Below are positions 34,025 through 45,096 of a DNA stretch of 64,000 bases, piece by piece. A program made the position numbers and the translations under genes. Source of the stretch: Dermatemys mawii (lineage: Eukaryota; Chordata; Testudines; Dermatemydidae). The DNA lies in assembly GCA_007922305.1 (NCBI GenBank), contig ML677358.1, forward strand, positions 10,237,810-10,301,809, written 5' to 3'. Numbering within the stretch: position 1 is the stretch's first letter; the number at the start of each line of letters is the position of its first letter. The notes below the pieces were generated by a model that was given only the letters and a program-made list of their open reading frames with translations, was not told the origin of the DNA and made no database searches.

Positions 34025-34327
34025 ATGCGGGTAAAACAGAGCAGGAGACAAACAATTCTCCCCCAAGGAGTTCAGTCACAAATTTCATTAATGCATTATT
34101 TTTTTAATGAGCGTCCATCAGCACGGAAGCAGGTCCTCTGGAACGATGGTCTGAAGCATGAAGGGGCTTATGAATCTTTAGCGCATCTGACATGTAGATA
34201 TCTTGCGCCGCCAGATACAACAGTGCCATGCGAACACTTGTTCTCACTTTCAGGTGACAGTGTAACTAAGAAGTTGGCAGCATTATCTCTCATAAATGTA
34301 AATAGATTTGTTTTAGGGATTGACTGA
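34025..34327 (+). pseudogene. hAT transposase C-terminal remnant (right copy)
   Basis: It encodes the same C-terminal hAT motif as the left copy (CEHLFSLSGD followed by a Lys-Lys-Leu-Ala-Ala-Leu-Ser stretch), in the opposite orientation. The frame closes at 34327, shortly after the conserved block. It lacks the DDE catalytic region and cannot encode an active enzyme alone. Confidence 0.75.
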
Positions 34328-34740
34328 ACAAGAAGTAGGACTGAGTGGACTTGTAGGCTCTAAAGGTTTACATTGTTTTGTTTTGGAGTGCAGTTGTGTA
34401 ACCAAAAAAATCTACATTTGTAAGTTGCACTTTCATGATAGAAATTGCACTACAGTACTGGTATCAGGTTAATTGAAAAAATACTATTTCTTTTGTTTAT
34501 CATTTTTACAGTGCAAATATTTGTAATCAAAATATAAAGTGAGCATTGTACTCTTTGAATTCTGTGGTGTAATTGAAATCGATATATTTGAAAAAGTAGA
34601 AAAACATCCCAAAATATTTAATGCATTTCAGCTGGTATTCTATTGTTTAACAGTGTAATTAAACATGATTAATTTTTTTAATTGTGATTAATTTTTTTGA
34701 GTTAATCACATGAGTTAACTGCAATTAATCAACAGCCCTA

Positions 34741-34748
34741 ATTTATAC
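34741..34748. repeat. Right 8-bp target-site duplication (ATTTATAC)
   Basis: Exact repeat of 33061-33068, directly following the right terminus of the hAT element. Confidence 0.85.
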
Positions 34749-37700
34749 AATAGAGAGATTGAAAATATGCCAAAAGTTGGAAAGTAGACAGGTTTTTTAG
34801 TGCCTTATATAGCCATTTTCTTGAACTACCAAAGTACAGAAAGACACTACCTTACACTAGCTCACTGAAATCTTTTTACTGTCTTCAATGGGTTTTGGAT
34901 CAGATCCACATAATCCAGCTGTCTGACACATGGTTCTGTTTTCCTATCCAAGTAACATGGGAATGAGTGCAGTAAAAATGCCTAGCATAGATGGATGGTC
35001 CAATAGATAATTAAATGGCAAAGAGAAAATGTTTACAGCTGAATATTTAGTAGTAGTATTGGGACAATGGGAAGGCGAAGATAAGAGAATCGGTATCTGA
35101 AGTCAAATGACATAGGGGTTTATGAATGAATTTGTTGTAAACACAGAAAGAACAATCTTCTGTGCTGTGGAATTATCCTTTCTGTGTTTACACTGAAATA
35201 TTGGTGTGAAAAGGCTTGTATACAATTATTTGTTTAAATAGTTGTAGAAGAGGTGAATGCCTTATATGCAGTTGTGTACTGTAGAGCATGTGTTACCGCA
35301 CTGAATTGTAAAATTTAATGATGGACAAAAGGTGCTTTCCCCAATGAACACACAACTCTGACAGTTCAACAGTTAGAAGCCACAAAAAGGTTCAGAGTTT
35401 CATACATTTGCTGCAGAGCTATTGACTAATGGACAATTCTGGAAGTTAAATATTTTGAAGAGAAATAACCTGACAAAAATTCATTTTATGGCAATTTTAG
35501 AGCACTTGCAGATTTACTGATTTAGGAATTATCTCGGATATGGCTTTAGGATTCATTTGTAAAAGGAATTATCCTAATTTCACCCCTATCTGCATGTCAT
35601 GTATGCTTTGGTCAATTTCAGGTTTATTCTACATTTTTGTGGCCAAAACTTCACTGGGAGTGTTGAGTGTGCCTGGAATATAGGATTGATCCCACCTTCA
35701 ATAAAGCCTTGACATTTTATAGTTGGGTTGATATGTATACCAAGAGTGCTACAAAATGTCCACTGACAACGTGTGTGTACTATTTTCATGCCAGGGACCG
35801 AAGTCCATTCAGAAACACCTGTTAAACAGCTGTATTTGAGCATACGTTGGAATTAAGAATGAATCCCTTTTTACGTGTTATGAGGAAATGGTAATGTTTT
35901 TTTCAATTTCAAAAAATGTGATTTAACATTTTTGTTGGGGGTGGGGGGGGGACCTAAGTAAATTATTGTTCCCTGTGAGCACCAATGTATTTTGTTTGTC
36001 GTAATTAAAATGTTTTAATGAGACAACCATAAAATCAACCATTAATTATTTTTTTTAGAACACTTCTGCTTCCCTTTGAGCCAGGTCTATTTAGAAATAG
36101 TTTAGAGAGTAGCCTGCAGTTTTATTCTTTCTGTGGTATTATACACAGGAGTGAAGAAGTCATTTATAAATAATTACACAATGTTTTGGGTCTTTGGGTT
36201 TGTATAATATATCAAAGCGATTAGTACATGCATTGTTCCATTGTAAATGGGTTTCCCCCCCTTCCTTTCAGTTTCACTTGCCTTGTCTTCTCTCTAAACC
36301 TTTTTCTTGAAATCCTTTGTCTTCCTCATTCTTTTAGCTTGTTACAGTGCAGGGGCATTCTTCCTATTCAAACACTCACAGCGTGAGTAAAGAAAGCTAC
36401 TTCTGTCGCATCTTAAGATTTGCCATAACTTTCTGGCATTTTCTTTTCTTCCAATGTTCCCAGACTACTGATGGGGCAAAGAAGAATTATAACATACATC
36501 AATTATTACTGCTCACGGTGTATTATGCTCTTCAATTCAAGGGGAGATTTAGAAAAAAGTCTCACTTCTTCTGTGGTTTTAAGGCACATGAGAGGACGCT
36601 GCACAAATTATTTATAACTCCAAACAACTTTTTTGGGCATCGGTTATACTTTGACTCCTATCTCCACTTCCCCGTCCCATTGGTTTTAGGGCTATGAACG
36701 CTTTATTTGTGTGTGTGCGGTTGCTTTGGCATTTAACTTGTTTCTTTTATGGACAGCCTAAACAATGCATTTTCAGCCCAAACAATCGATCTCTTGGAAT
36801 AATAGCTTAAATGTCAGTCAAGCTCTCGGCTCTGGGAAATAGATGATCGTCCTAAGGGACATCAAATTTGAGGAGAATGTTTGCAAAGAATGCTGCTGGG
36901 CTGGGGGGCGCCAGTGGTGTTGACAATCGGGGCAATTTAAGCTTATTTCCCCCATAAAGTGATAAAATAACAGTTGTACAAGATCGCTAGAGTTCACTCT
37001 TCTAGAGAGAGGGACGTGAGGCTGCTTGGATTGAAGAATTGCTCTTGGCTGGCATTCCTGCCTGGGGATGAAAGTGACCAAGCGAGAGGATTCTCCAAGG
37101 AGATAACCTGATCGGATTAGACCTGCACGAGATAGGATTGCAGTTCAGAGCAGAGCCACGTGAGAAAATGAAACTAGTTCCAAGGTTTCAACAAAACTAA
37201 TCCGTGTTCTCCAAGAGAAAGGGGGGGGGATCCCTTGTTGGTAATACCCTGCCGCATCCTTCCCCCCAGCTCTGCGGTTATAACGTCACTGAAGCTCCAT
37301 GAGAAAATTAAATTAAATTGTTGTATTGAGGGTCCCTCTTCCCCCTTTTCTTTTTGGTAGGAAGGGGGGGGCGTTTCCCACCCTCTCTTCTCAAGAATCT
37401 CTATTTTGACTTACCCCCCCACCCCCAAAGAACCAACCTATACGATTTTTCCAAAAGGAAAGAAACTGGGATTGGTTGTAAGTTTTAGTTGCAGAATGGT
37501 CCAGGGGGCTGGCCTCTCTGTAAATATCCCGAGTAGAAAGTTTACGTAACTTTCAAGCTGTTCATTTTTGTGAGCTATAAATACCTTCAGTTAAAATTTA
37601 AAACAAGAATGTCCAAGAAGGGAAAATAGCACTTCAGGCATAAATACTGAAGGAGACAGTGCTATTCAAGGAGGGGAAATATTTTTCTGCTTTGACTGAA

Positions 37701-38689
37701 TGAATAACTTTATTCCAGTCCAGGAGAATGTCCACTACTATCAGCCTTTCCTTGAGTAAAGGCAGCAATCTGTCAGACTCCAACCACGTTTACATATGAA
37801 CAGGCAGCTCACCCTGCACTTAGAGCAGGATGAATGCACATTTGCTTCTCCGCAGCTCCCCTCCCCAGCCCCCTATCAGCAGTGGGGATGGATTTGCTGC
37901 CATTTGCATAGCAGGTGCTTGATGCGTGTCCATTCTTACTTAAAGAAGTTTTAATACGGGATAAATGAGCAGGAATTAGGAGCAGGCAGACAGGGGACAC
38001 GAGAGGGGACTATGGAGTTATCTTCCTGCCTAGCTCAGAGTTTGAAACGAAAGAAAAGAAAACAAAGTCAGCTACTTTTGGAGGCGAGGGAGGGAAGGAA
38101 CTTTCCTCGAGCTGATTTCACATTCACGTGTGGCTCTAGTAAAACAATAATCTGAAGGCGCTAATACGATTACTGGCCCACGGATCTTTTTTTGAGTCAG
38201 CAAGTCTGGTAAAGGAGTTTAAAATGCTAATCCTTGCTATAATCTCTCCCCTTGGTATTGTACAAGGACTGCAGTCACAAGAGATTTTCTTATTTTCCCC
38301 TACTGGTTTCAAAGTGTGGGGGGTGTGGGGGAGGAGGAGGTGTGGAGAAATCAGACAAGTCAAAATAGGCCCATTACTCGTGAATGAGAATGAATTCCTA
38401 ACTTCAGTTCTTCAGTGATGTCCCAGCACAGCTCTCGGTGCTGCGGAGGCTGTCCTGTATCGTGGCTGGAGTTTTGTTTTTAAGCAAACCAGACACCTCA
38501 GGCTTACACCAGGGATGGAAATCAGTTCCTTTGGAGCTGTCCAGGCATCGGCTGTTTGGGAGCGATTGCTTTGTTCCGTCTGTTTGAAAAGCTCGGAGCA
38601 ACACTGGGCCCCTAAAGAGAGAGAAGTTCGTACCCTCCCCCCTTTTACATTTATGCTTCTCATTTGGGCTAAAATAACCTAGAACTCTT
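34749..38689. other. Intergenic sequence, repeat-poor from about 36100
   Basis: 34855-34920 is a diverged short-palindrome fragment ('cactgaaatctttttactg', 'cttcaatgggttttggatca'). G-runs occur at 35936-35951 and near 37221-37230. From about 36100 to 38690 almost no recognisable repeat is present, which is unusual here. Together with the proximity to NEUROG1 this makes it a candidate enhancer region. No exon is supported. Confidence 0.45.
37625..37666. other. Potential stem-loop
   Basis: 'aatagcact' (37625-37633) is an exact reverse complement of 'agtgctatt' (37658-37666), and 'ttcag' pairs with 'ctgaa' inside. A short hairpin is possible, but a 9-bp outer stem can occur by chance. Confidence 0.4.
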
Positions 38690-40620
38690 GGACTTAATGG
38701 CCGAGCGAAACCTGTCTTGTTTGTTTAAGTCGGTGCCGAAAGGACGCCGTGTAGACAACCTGCAAAACGTGCTTAGGGGCTCGATCCTTTAGAATTAGGT
38801 GCTACCCCCTGCCCCGACGCCTTTAGAAATGCAGGAAAGCCTTCAAACTCCTCCGCCTCTGCAGATGCGGCCAGAATGCCATGGGCACACAATGCTCCAT
38901 GTTTGAAATAGAGTGACCAGACAGCAGATGCGAAAAATCGGGAGGGGGGTGGGAATAGGAGTCTATATAAGCGAAAGACCCCAACATCAGGACTGTCCCT
39001 ATCGAATCGGGACATCCGGTCCCCCGAATTTGAAAGCGATCGGGTCGCAAGTTTGCAGCCCCGTTGCCCAGGCTCATCACACCGCACTGATCCCTCTAGC
39101 AGCCCAGGCGAGGCTTTCGCTGGGCAGGGGATACGGGCATGGGTACCTATTCCTACCGGGCGCGAACGCCTTTGTCCACCCAGCCCAGTGCAGGCGTATG
39201 GGGGCTGTTTTGTCAGGGGGTTGTTTTAACACCTGCCCAGCGGCTGACCCCGGCGCAAGGAGCGCGCACGGTGGATGGGCTGCGAAAAACCAGCAGAAAT
39301 AATCATCGTGACGATTCATTAATCGACCCCCGCATGCACCCCGAGTCCCCCGGCGTCACCTGCTGCCGATGCCCGTGGGCACAGGGCCGGGGAAAGGGTG
39401 GAGGTTAAAGGGGCCCATCTCTGGCGCTTGGGGGTTGGAGGAGTTCAGCGGGAGCATATGGCTTGGAGAGCGGTAACTCGCCGCGCGCATACAATGGGGA
39501 CGGTGGGGGCGGGGGGATCGGTCGGTGCCGCCCTTCCAGGCTAATGAAGCTGTTGTCTGGGGGTAATGATGCGCGCCCCCCACTCCAGCCCCCTGCGCGG
39601 GTCCCGCACGCGATGTGCCAGGGCGGGGATGGAAGGACCCGCCACCGCCCCTCGGAGATGGAGACGAGCCCATATGCGCAGCTGAAGGGCGGGAGAGATG
39701 TGGGGGGGATCTTTCTCTCTAAGGCTCCCTTGGCCCAAGGGAAGCTTGCCGGGAAAAGGATCGATCTTCTCTGATTAGCTGCTCCCATCAAAAGTCCCCC
39801 ACCGGCTTTGGTTAGCCCCCGCTTCAGTGGGCAGTACGGTAAAAAAAACCCCACCTTTCTATAGGAGATCAAACTGAGGACCCGGCTCCTGAACCATTGA
39901 AGCCAGGGTGGGGGTTTTCCCCTGTAGCTGGTGCAGGATTGCCCCCCCCCCCCAACCCAAATCGCTACCTGTTGCCTGGACAAGCAGCCCCCATTTTGCA
40001 TTTGCCTTTAAGTGTGAGTACGGAGGAAGCCATCGTCCGTGTTGATAGGACCTCGCGAGGGATTGGGCCCCGATGGAGAATACAGCGCCGGGCACCGTGC
40101 AGCACAAAAGCGGGGCGAGCGCACTTCAGTCCTATCTAAATCTAGCCTCGTTATCTAGGGTTTGCATCCTCTTCAGCGAGGCGGGAGCAGAGGGACACAA
40201 AAAGAATGGGAAGAACAGGCGAGCAAAGGCAGGAGGAGAAGAGAAAGAAGGAAATTGACCCGAGATCTATAGCAGGCGCGTAGCTCTCGCCCCTGCAACG
40301 ATCATCTTTAATCGGGTGGGAGCACTGATCAGTACGAAGCCAAATCAGGATGCGGATCTGTTCGCTCATACCAAAATCCACCCTTGCCCCTCTGCTTCCC
40401 CCATTAGCCCTGGGCATGTGAGAGCAAGAGGCCTTGCTTTGGGCTCCTAGGCCAGGAAGGTGTTCCCTTCCCTTTAAACGGGGAAACCAAGCCGCTCCCT
40501 CTCATCCTAGCCCCCTTTACACGGCGGAGGTGAGGGGAGCCAGGCATTGTGCTGCCTCTGTTTACAGCGGATTAGATCCGCTGCCCTGACGCCCGCTAAT
40601 ACCGTGTGACAGGAGCCGAT
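38690..40620. other. Distal CpG-rich island without a recognisable gene
   Basis: CG dinucleotides and G+C content rise clearly over this stretch, about 10-12 kb upstream of NEUROG1, and fall again on both sides. Long open frames exist on both strands (for example 39405-40001 on the minus strand), but they are low complexity and rich in Gly, Pro and Arg. They resemble no family I know and fit the scarcity of stop codons in G+C-rich DNA. A transposon copy lies inside (38909-39025). It could be an orphan CpG island acting as an enhancer or a noncoding RNA promoter. Confidence 0.55.
38909..39025 (-). mobile_element. Short hAT-like MITE, TAGGGTGACCAGAT family
   Basis: It begins 'tagagtgaccagacagcag', has 'tctatataagcgaaagaccc' and 'ggactgtccctatcg' inside, and ends 'gggacatccggtc' without the final CACCCTA. 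The same family is complete at 62324-62448, in the opposite orientation. Confidence 0.8.
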
Positions 40621-43466
40621 TGAAAAAACCCGTCCTGCGAGTCAGGGGACCCCGTTCCATCAGCCTGGGTGGGAAGAGGAGTCACTTTATGTGGTTCATC
40701 TGGGCCGGTTCTGAACTGGGTTTGGGAACTTTAGCTGTGTGCAGGTACGTGTGTCTGTGTGTGTGTGTGTGACACCCACTCACCCAGGCTGGTACACTTG
40801 CTTATTCCGCACTTTTCATTAACACACCTATCTCCCTGCTAATGTGCCACAGATTGTCCCTTTCACTCAAATATTGTCCCAGCGATAGCTCCCTGCTACA
40901 CGTTATGCTTTACCATGCCGCTGTTTTCCTCACCTGAGCAGATTCCTTTTAAGTAGCGTGTCTAGAGGAAGCACAAAGGAAACGGCACAGTTTGTTTCAC
41001 ATTAAAGTCGGATTTAACGCAGCCGCATAATAAAACTCGGCGCTGAGTGCAGGAATGTGTATACTAATCCTCATAGCATTTTGGACGCCTCCAAAAGTTT
41101 TTTTCTCTATGGACCAAATACTATTTTACACCCCAGATTCACTCCGCTAGGGTGATATCCCGCGATTAGGCACTGAGTGTAAACTCCTGGGCATGGGAAC
41201 TATAAAGTCAAAAATCCATTTGTAAACTTTGGCCAGATCCTTCGTTCCTTTCACGCAAAACTCCTGCCTTGACTTCAGTGTGAGATTGGATCCATGGATC
41301 TTGTTTTACTGTGAATAAAATTTTTATTTTTTTCTCCTTTTATAATCTGGATATTTCATTAATCAGGCTAGAGAGCTACACTACTAGCAGTTATTGGACT
41401 TAGTACTGTTGCTATCTTCTAGCAAAGTTGTTTCAGAGACTTCAGTAAATTTACTAGTTTGGGGTTCTCTGGAATCAACTGTAGAAAGTAGCGCCATCTG
41501 TTGGTTTGACATCAATTGTAAATGAATTAAGAAATGTTGCATAGAAGTATAATTCTGCTACACCAACACACTATAGGTGAGAAATCTCAAATAGTGGACA
41601 CATCGCTCCAGTAATATTTAGCACTGATATTCTTGTCTCCCTTGTATGTAAATGATTGATTATGTGTATTTGGTCTTGTTCCCACCCACTTCAGTTTAAG
41701 CAGTGGATAAATCATCCTGCATTTAATAGCCACTTACCCAAACCCCATGTAGTATGTTTTAGAAACATAAGCAAACATGTTCAAACCTGGCTGCCAAAAG
41801 GCTAGCTACTAAATCCATACTGAGACATCTAAATAAAGAGGCTTAATATTTTTTTTGCTTTGAAGTCCGTGGGAGTTGGAAGTCCCCAGCACTTCTGAAA
41901 ATCACACCAATTTTAATTAGTTGCCTAACTATAGATTTTTCCAGTGTGTCACATTTGACGTTTTTGGCCATAAGCACTTAAAACAATTAAGAATATTCCC
42001 TTAATCAAAAAATCATTCTCGTTCAATACACTTCACCAAGAAGGCCATTTCACTTGGGGTCTAGTTTTGAGACAGCTGATACTGTGTCATAAAAGTAGAA
42101 AAGATTCAAATTGATCAACTATGACACACAATATTTAATTTATGCAGTGTTGAGCCAAAAGAATTAAGTAACTTAATTTTAATATGTATTATATAAGCAG
42201 TGTAAATATTTTGGAAAGTGATCATAATGATGCTTTTCAGTATTATGCACTAATGAGACAGATGTGCATGTTTTCCTTCTGGAGTGTTGTAGCAGCTGGC
42301 ACAATTGGGTTTGGACCCTGACTAGGGGCTTACACACTACAGTCATACAAATAATAAAATAATAATAATAGGCAGGTGTGTGTACATATCTATATCTGGT
42401 GTGTGAATCCACACATGCATACAGAGTGGAAGTCAATTGAATTATGCAGGTCATACTGAAGCAATGTTAAAACATCAAAACATTCATATCACATCACCTC
42501 ATTTCATCTCCTGAGTTCCACATATTTTACATCAAAGCTACTTGGGAAAAGTTTCAGATGTTTTTAAAGCTGAGTCTATTATTCATATCTATTCACCTGT
42601 AAATTTTTACAACCTATTTCATGTTCCATGTAGGTCATATTTGCTCGTCACTTTTACTTTGGCAGCTGTATAAATGGCCATAAATATGTGTCCATCCAGA
42701 TGCCCAGTGTCTCCACACCAGAAGCAGCTTTATCAGAGCAGCGATGACTAATTCAACATGGGCTCCCTTATAAAAAAGGTTGAGACTGTAAAACCCATAT
42801 TAGTGGTGAAAAAGACTAAACCACACACCTTTTGGCCTAAATAACCAGATCTTCTTCTGCAGATGCATTGCATTCAACGCTGATGCGTTATACAGGCTGT
42901 GGAAATCCCTTCCTGGAGGATGGAGGTGTAATCCGTCTGTTAAAACAGTGTTAAGAGAAGTGACAGTGGACTGGTTAATGTCTCATTGTTACGCGCCTGT
43001 CTCTTCAAATCCCCTCTGCTGTTCACAGACACCCACTGAGCATGTGCAGATGTGGGTTGCTCTGTGCAGCTGAGAGGGATAGCCGGAGGATCAGCTCCCA
43101 ACCTGGGCAGCTGCCAAGAGGGAGAATGGGATGGTGTCACTGTATCCTAAAAACAGGTACATTCAGTCAGGAAGAGACATAAAAACTGGACACAGAGCTG
43201 CAGACACCTGCACATACGCCATGAACCTGTGAACAGCAGGGAGAATTTAAAGGCACAGGCATGTAACTGAGCAGTTAAAATAAACAGCCCACTGTCTATA
43301 ATCTTGATACAGTTTTAACAGATGGCTTATAAAAGTGGCTGGTGAAACTACTATTCTGCATTGCAACCAAATAATACGTGAATATTTCTGATACATTTCC
43401 CGGATTGTCCCTGCAGGTGGGAGGAGTGGGGGTTTTATCCCATGGCTTGACACTGAAAACTTTTAG
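40621..43466. other. Intergenic sequence, no gene seen
   Basis: A TG microsatellite lies at 40748-40771. At 41100-41290 'actattttacaccccag' and 'cttgacttcagtgtgag' suggest a diverged palindromic MITE. 'ccagcacttctgaaaatcac' near 41885 belongs to a similar group. An ATA repeat lies near 42357-42370. No exon supported. Confidence 0.5.
40748..40771. repeat. (TG)n microsatellite
   Basis: A TG run interrupted once by a C. Confidence 0.85.
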
Positions 43467-43738
43467 GCCTTTTCTACACTTAAAAGTTTTGGTGCTATAA
43501 CTAAAGCAGCAACTGCCCCTTGTGTAGATGCTATAACTAAAGCAGCAACTCCCCCTTATACCAGTATAGAAGGGCTCATACAAGGATAGCTTGTTAAATG
43601 AAAGCTGTTATAAACACTTAATCCCAGTATAACTGTGTCCACACTAGGGCTTTTACTGGGATAACTATGTCAGTAAAATAATCATACCCCTTACCAAATA
43701 GCTATGCTGCTAAAACTTTTTAAAATGGAGACCAGGAC
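43467..43738. mobile_element. MITE with internal 36-bp duplication
   Basis: It starts 'aggccttttctacactta' and the right end 'gctatgctgctaaaactttt' pairs with 'aaaagttttggtgctataac' near the left end. Internally 'tgctataactaaagcagcaa' occurs at 43493 and again at 43529. The family is the AAGGCCTTGTCTACACTTAAA type. Confidence 0.65.
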
Positions 43739-44180
43739 TAGTTATCATAAGACCAACTGTTCAGAGGGAGAGAAAAATGATAGTGAATACATCTACTATA
43801 ATTATCTACAATATTATTTTATGCATAATAACCATATGCTCTTAAGATCCGAAAACTGGGGTCTCCCAGAACTAAAGACAAATGCTTCATGTCCCATTCC
43901 AAACCATTCTTAGCATTAACAAGATATTGGACATTAAACCTTGCTTTGTTCCATAATTGAATATTGCTCATAGTGAGCTTCAGGTCAATATATGTTAGAG
44001 GGAGGAATTAAGGTTTTAGAAAAGAAAAGGAACCTTTCTCTGGCAGGTAGTTTTCTTTTAAAACATTGTGGCTCTCTGGAGCTGCTCAGAAGTTTGGCAT
44101 GTTAGAATTAGGCCCAGTGGAGGTAGATTAGTGGCAAGGCAGTCAAACATGAACAGTGAATGCAACTGAGACCTTATCCT

Positions 44181-44407
44181 GTAGCTATATCTACACTATT
44201 GCAGAATTGACACTCTGGTGATCGATGCATGGGGGGTCGATTTAGTGAGTCTAGTGAAAACCTGCTAAATCAATAGCAGAGTGCTCTCCAGTCAACCCCT
44301 CTACTCCACCAGGAACCAGAGGAGTAAGGTAAGTTGATGGGAGAGTTATTCACATAGCTGGAGTTGCATAACTTAGGTTGACTTACGACGGTAATGCAGA
44401 CATAGGC
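44181..44407. mobile_element. MITE (CTATGTCTACACT type)
   Basis: The left end 'gtagctatatctacacta' and the right end 'gtaatgcagacatagg' are approximate inverted repeats. The interior has 'gatcgatgcatgg' and 'tcgatttagtg'. It directly abuts the next element. Confidence 0.65.
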
Positions 44408-45096
44408 CTTGATTACACTGGCACTTTATAGTGCTATAAAGCTTCCAGGAGCGCTATAACTCACTACCCATCCCAACTGGTGAGGCACGTAGAGTGCTAT
44501 AAGTCCGTGGTTATACCAGGCCTGGTAATCCTCGTTGCCAGAGGATTAACGGCTGTAGCATATTGGGTGATACGTTTTAGCTCTAGTGTAAACGGGTAGT
44601 AGCAATACAGCGCTTTGAGTGATCTCTGGAAATGCCCCCTAAGCTTTTTAAGGCAATTGACCACTCTTCCCTTTGTTTTGAACTCAGCTGGAGGAATGCG
44701 AAAGTACTTTTCCAGAGCTTATCTGTAACTCAGCAAATCAACAATGAAAATGTTTACCTTGTGAGAGGGTGAAAAGCAGAAGGTTAGTAGGCTTTGCATT
44801 TCAAAGACAGTTTGCTGACACACTCTCAGCACTCTAAAAATCCACTCGCTCTCTACCTCCGCATACACACAGCACGCTCCCTCTCCCCCTGTTCGCTTGA
44901 AAAGCACGTTGCACCCAGCTGAATGCTGGGATAGCTTCCCATAATGCACCACTCCCATGCTGCTGCAAGTGCTGCAAATGTGGCCATGCCAGTGCGGTTG
45001 TGGCTGTGAGTGTGGACACGCTGGAGCGCTATCCCTGGAGCTGTATCTGAAGGCAGGTATAATCAAAACCGCTATAAAGCTGTAAGTGTAACCAAG
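44408..45096. mobile_element. Non-autonomous DNA transposon, about 690 bp
   Basis: The terminal inverted repeats are 'cttgattacactggcactt' with 'atagtgctataaagc' at the left, and 'cgctataaagctgtaagtg' with 'taaccaag' at the right. The interior contains short frames on both strands with no transposase motif. No clear target duplication was seen, probably because it lies next to another element. Confidence 0.65.

Larger units (their letters stand above)
33069..34740. mobile_element. Foldback composite hAT DNA transposon
   Basis: The ends are TAGGATTGTCAA at the left and TTGATTAATTGC-type sequence in reverse complement at the right, closing with 'aacagcccta'. Left and right halves are inverted copies of the same 3' region. 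The minus strand of 33438-33629 and the plus strand of 34150-34327 both encode the hAT C-terminal dimerisation motif: Tyr-Leu, then a Pro-Cys-(Lys/Glu)-His-Leu-Phe-Ser core, then Lys-Lys-(Arg/Leu)-Ala-Ala-Leu-Ser. The inner junction lies near 33985-34020 around 'ggtcatcatccgggactgc'. Neither half keeps the catalytic N-terminal part of the transposase, and the frames are short, so it is not autonomous. An exact 8-bp duplication flanks the whole unit. Confidence 0.85.

Noticed and set aside
34025..34327. A host gene domesticated from a hAT transposase
   Set aside because: The frame covers only the C-terminal motif, the inverted partner is also broken, and exact target duplications show an ordinary insertion.
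39405..40001. 198-residue open frame on the minus strand in the distal CpG island
   Set aside because: Low-complexity Gly/Pro/Arg/Ser content, no domain, no splice or start context, and other frames are open over the same DNA.
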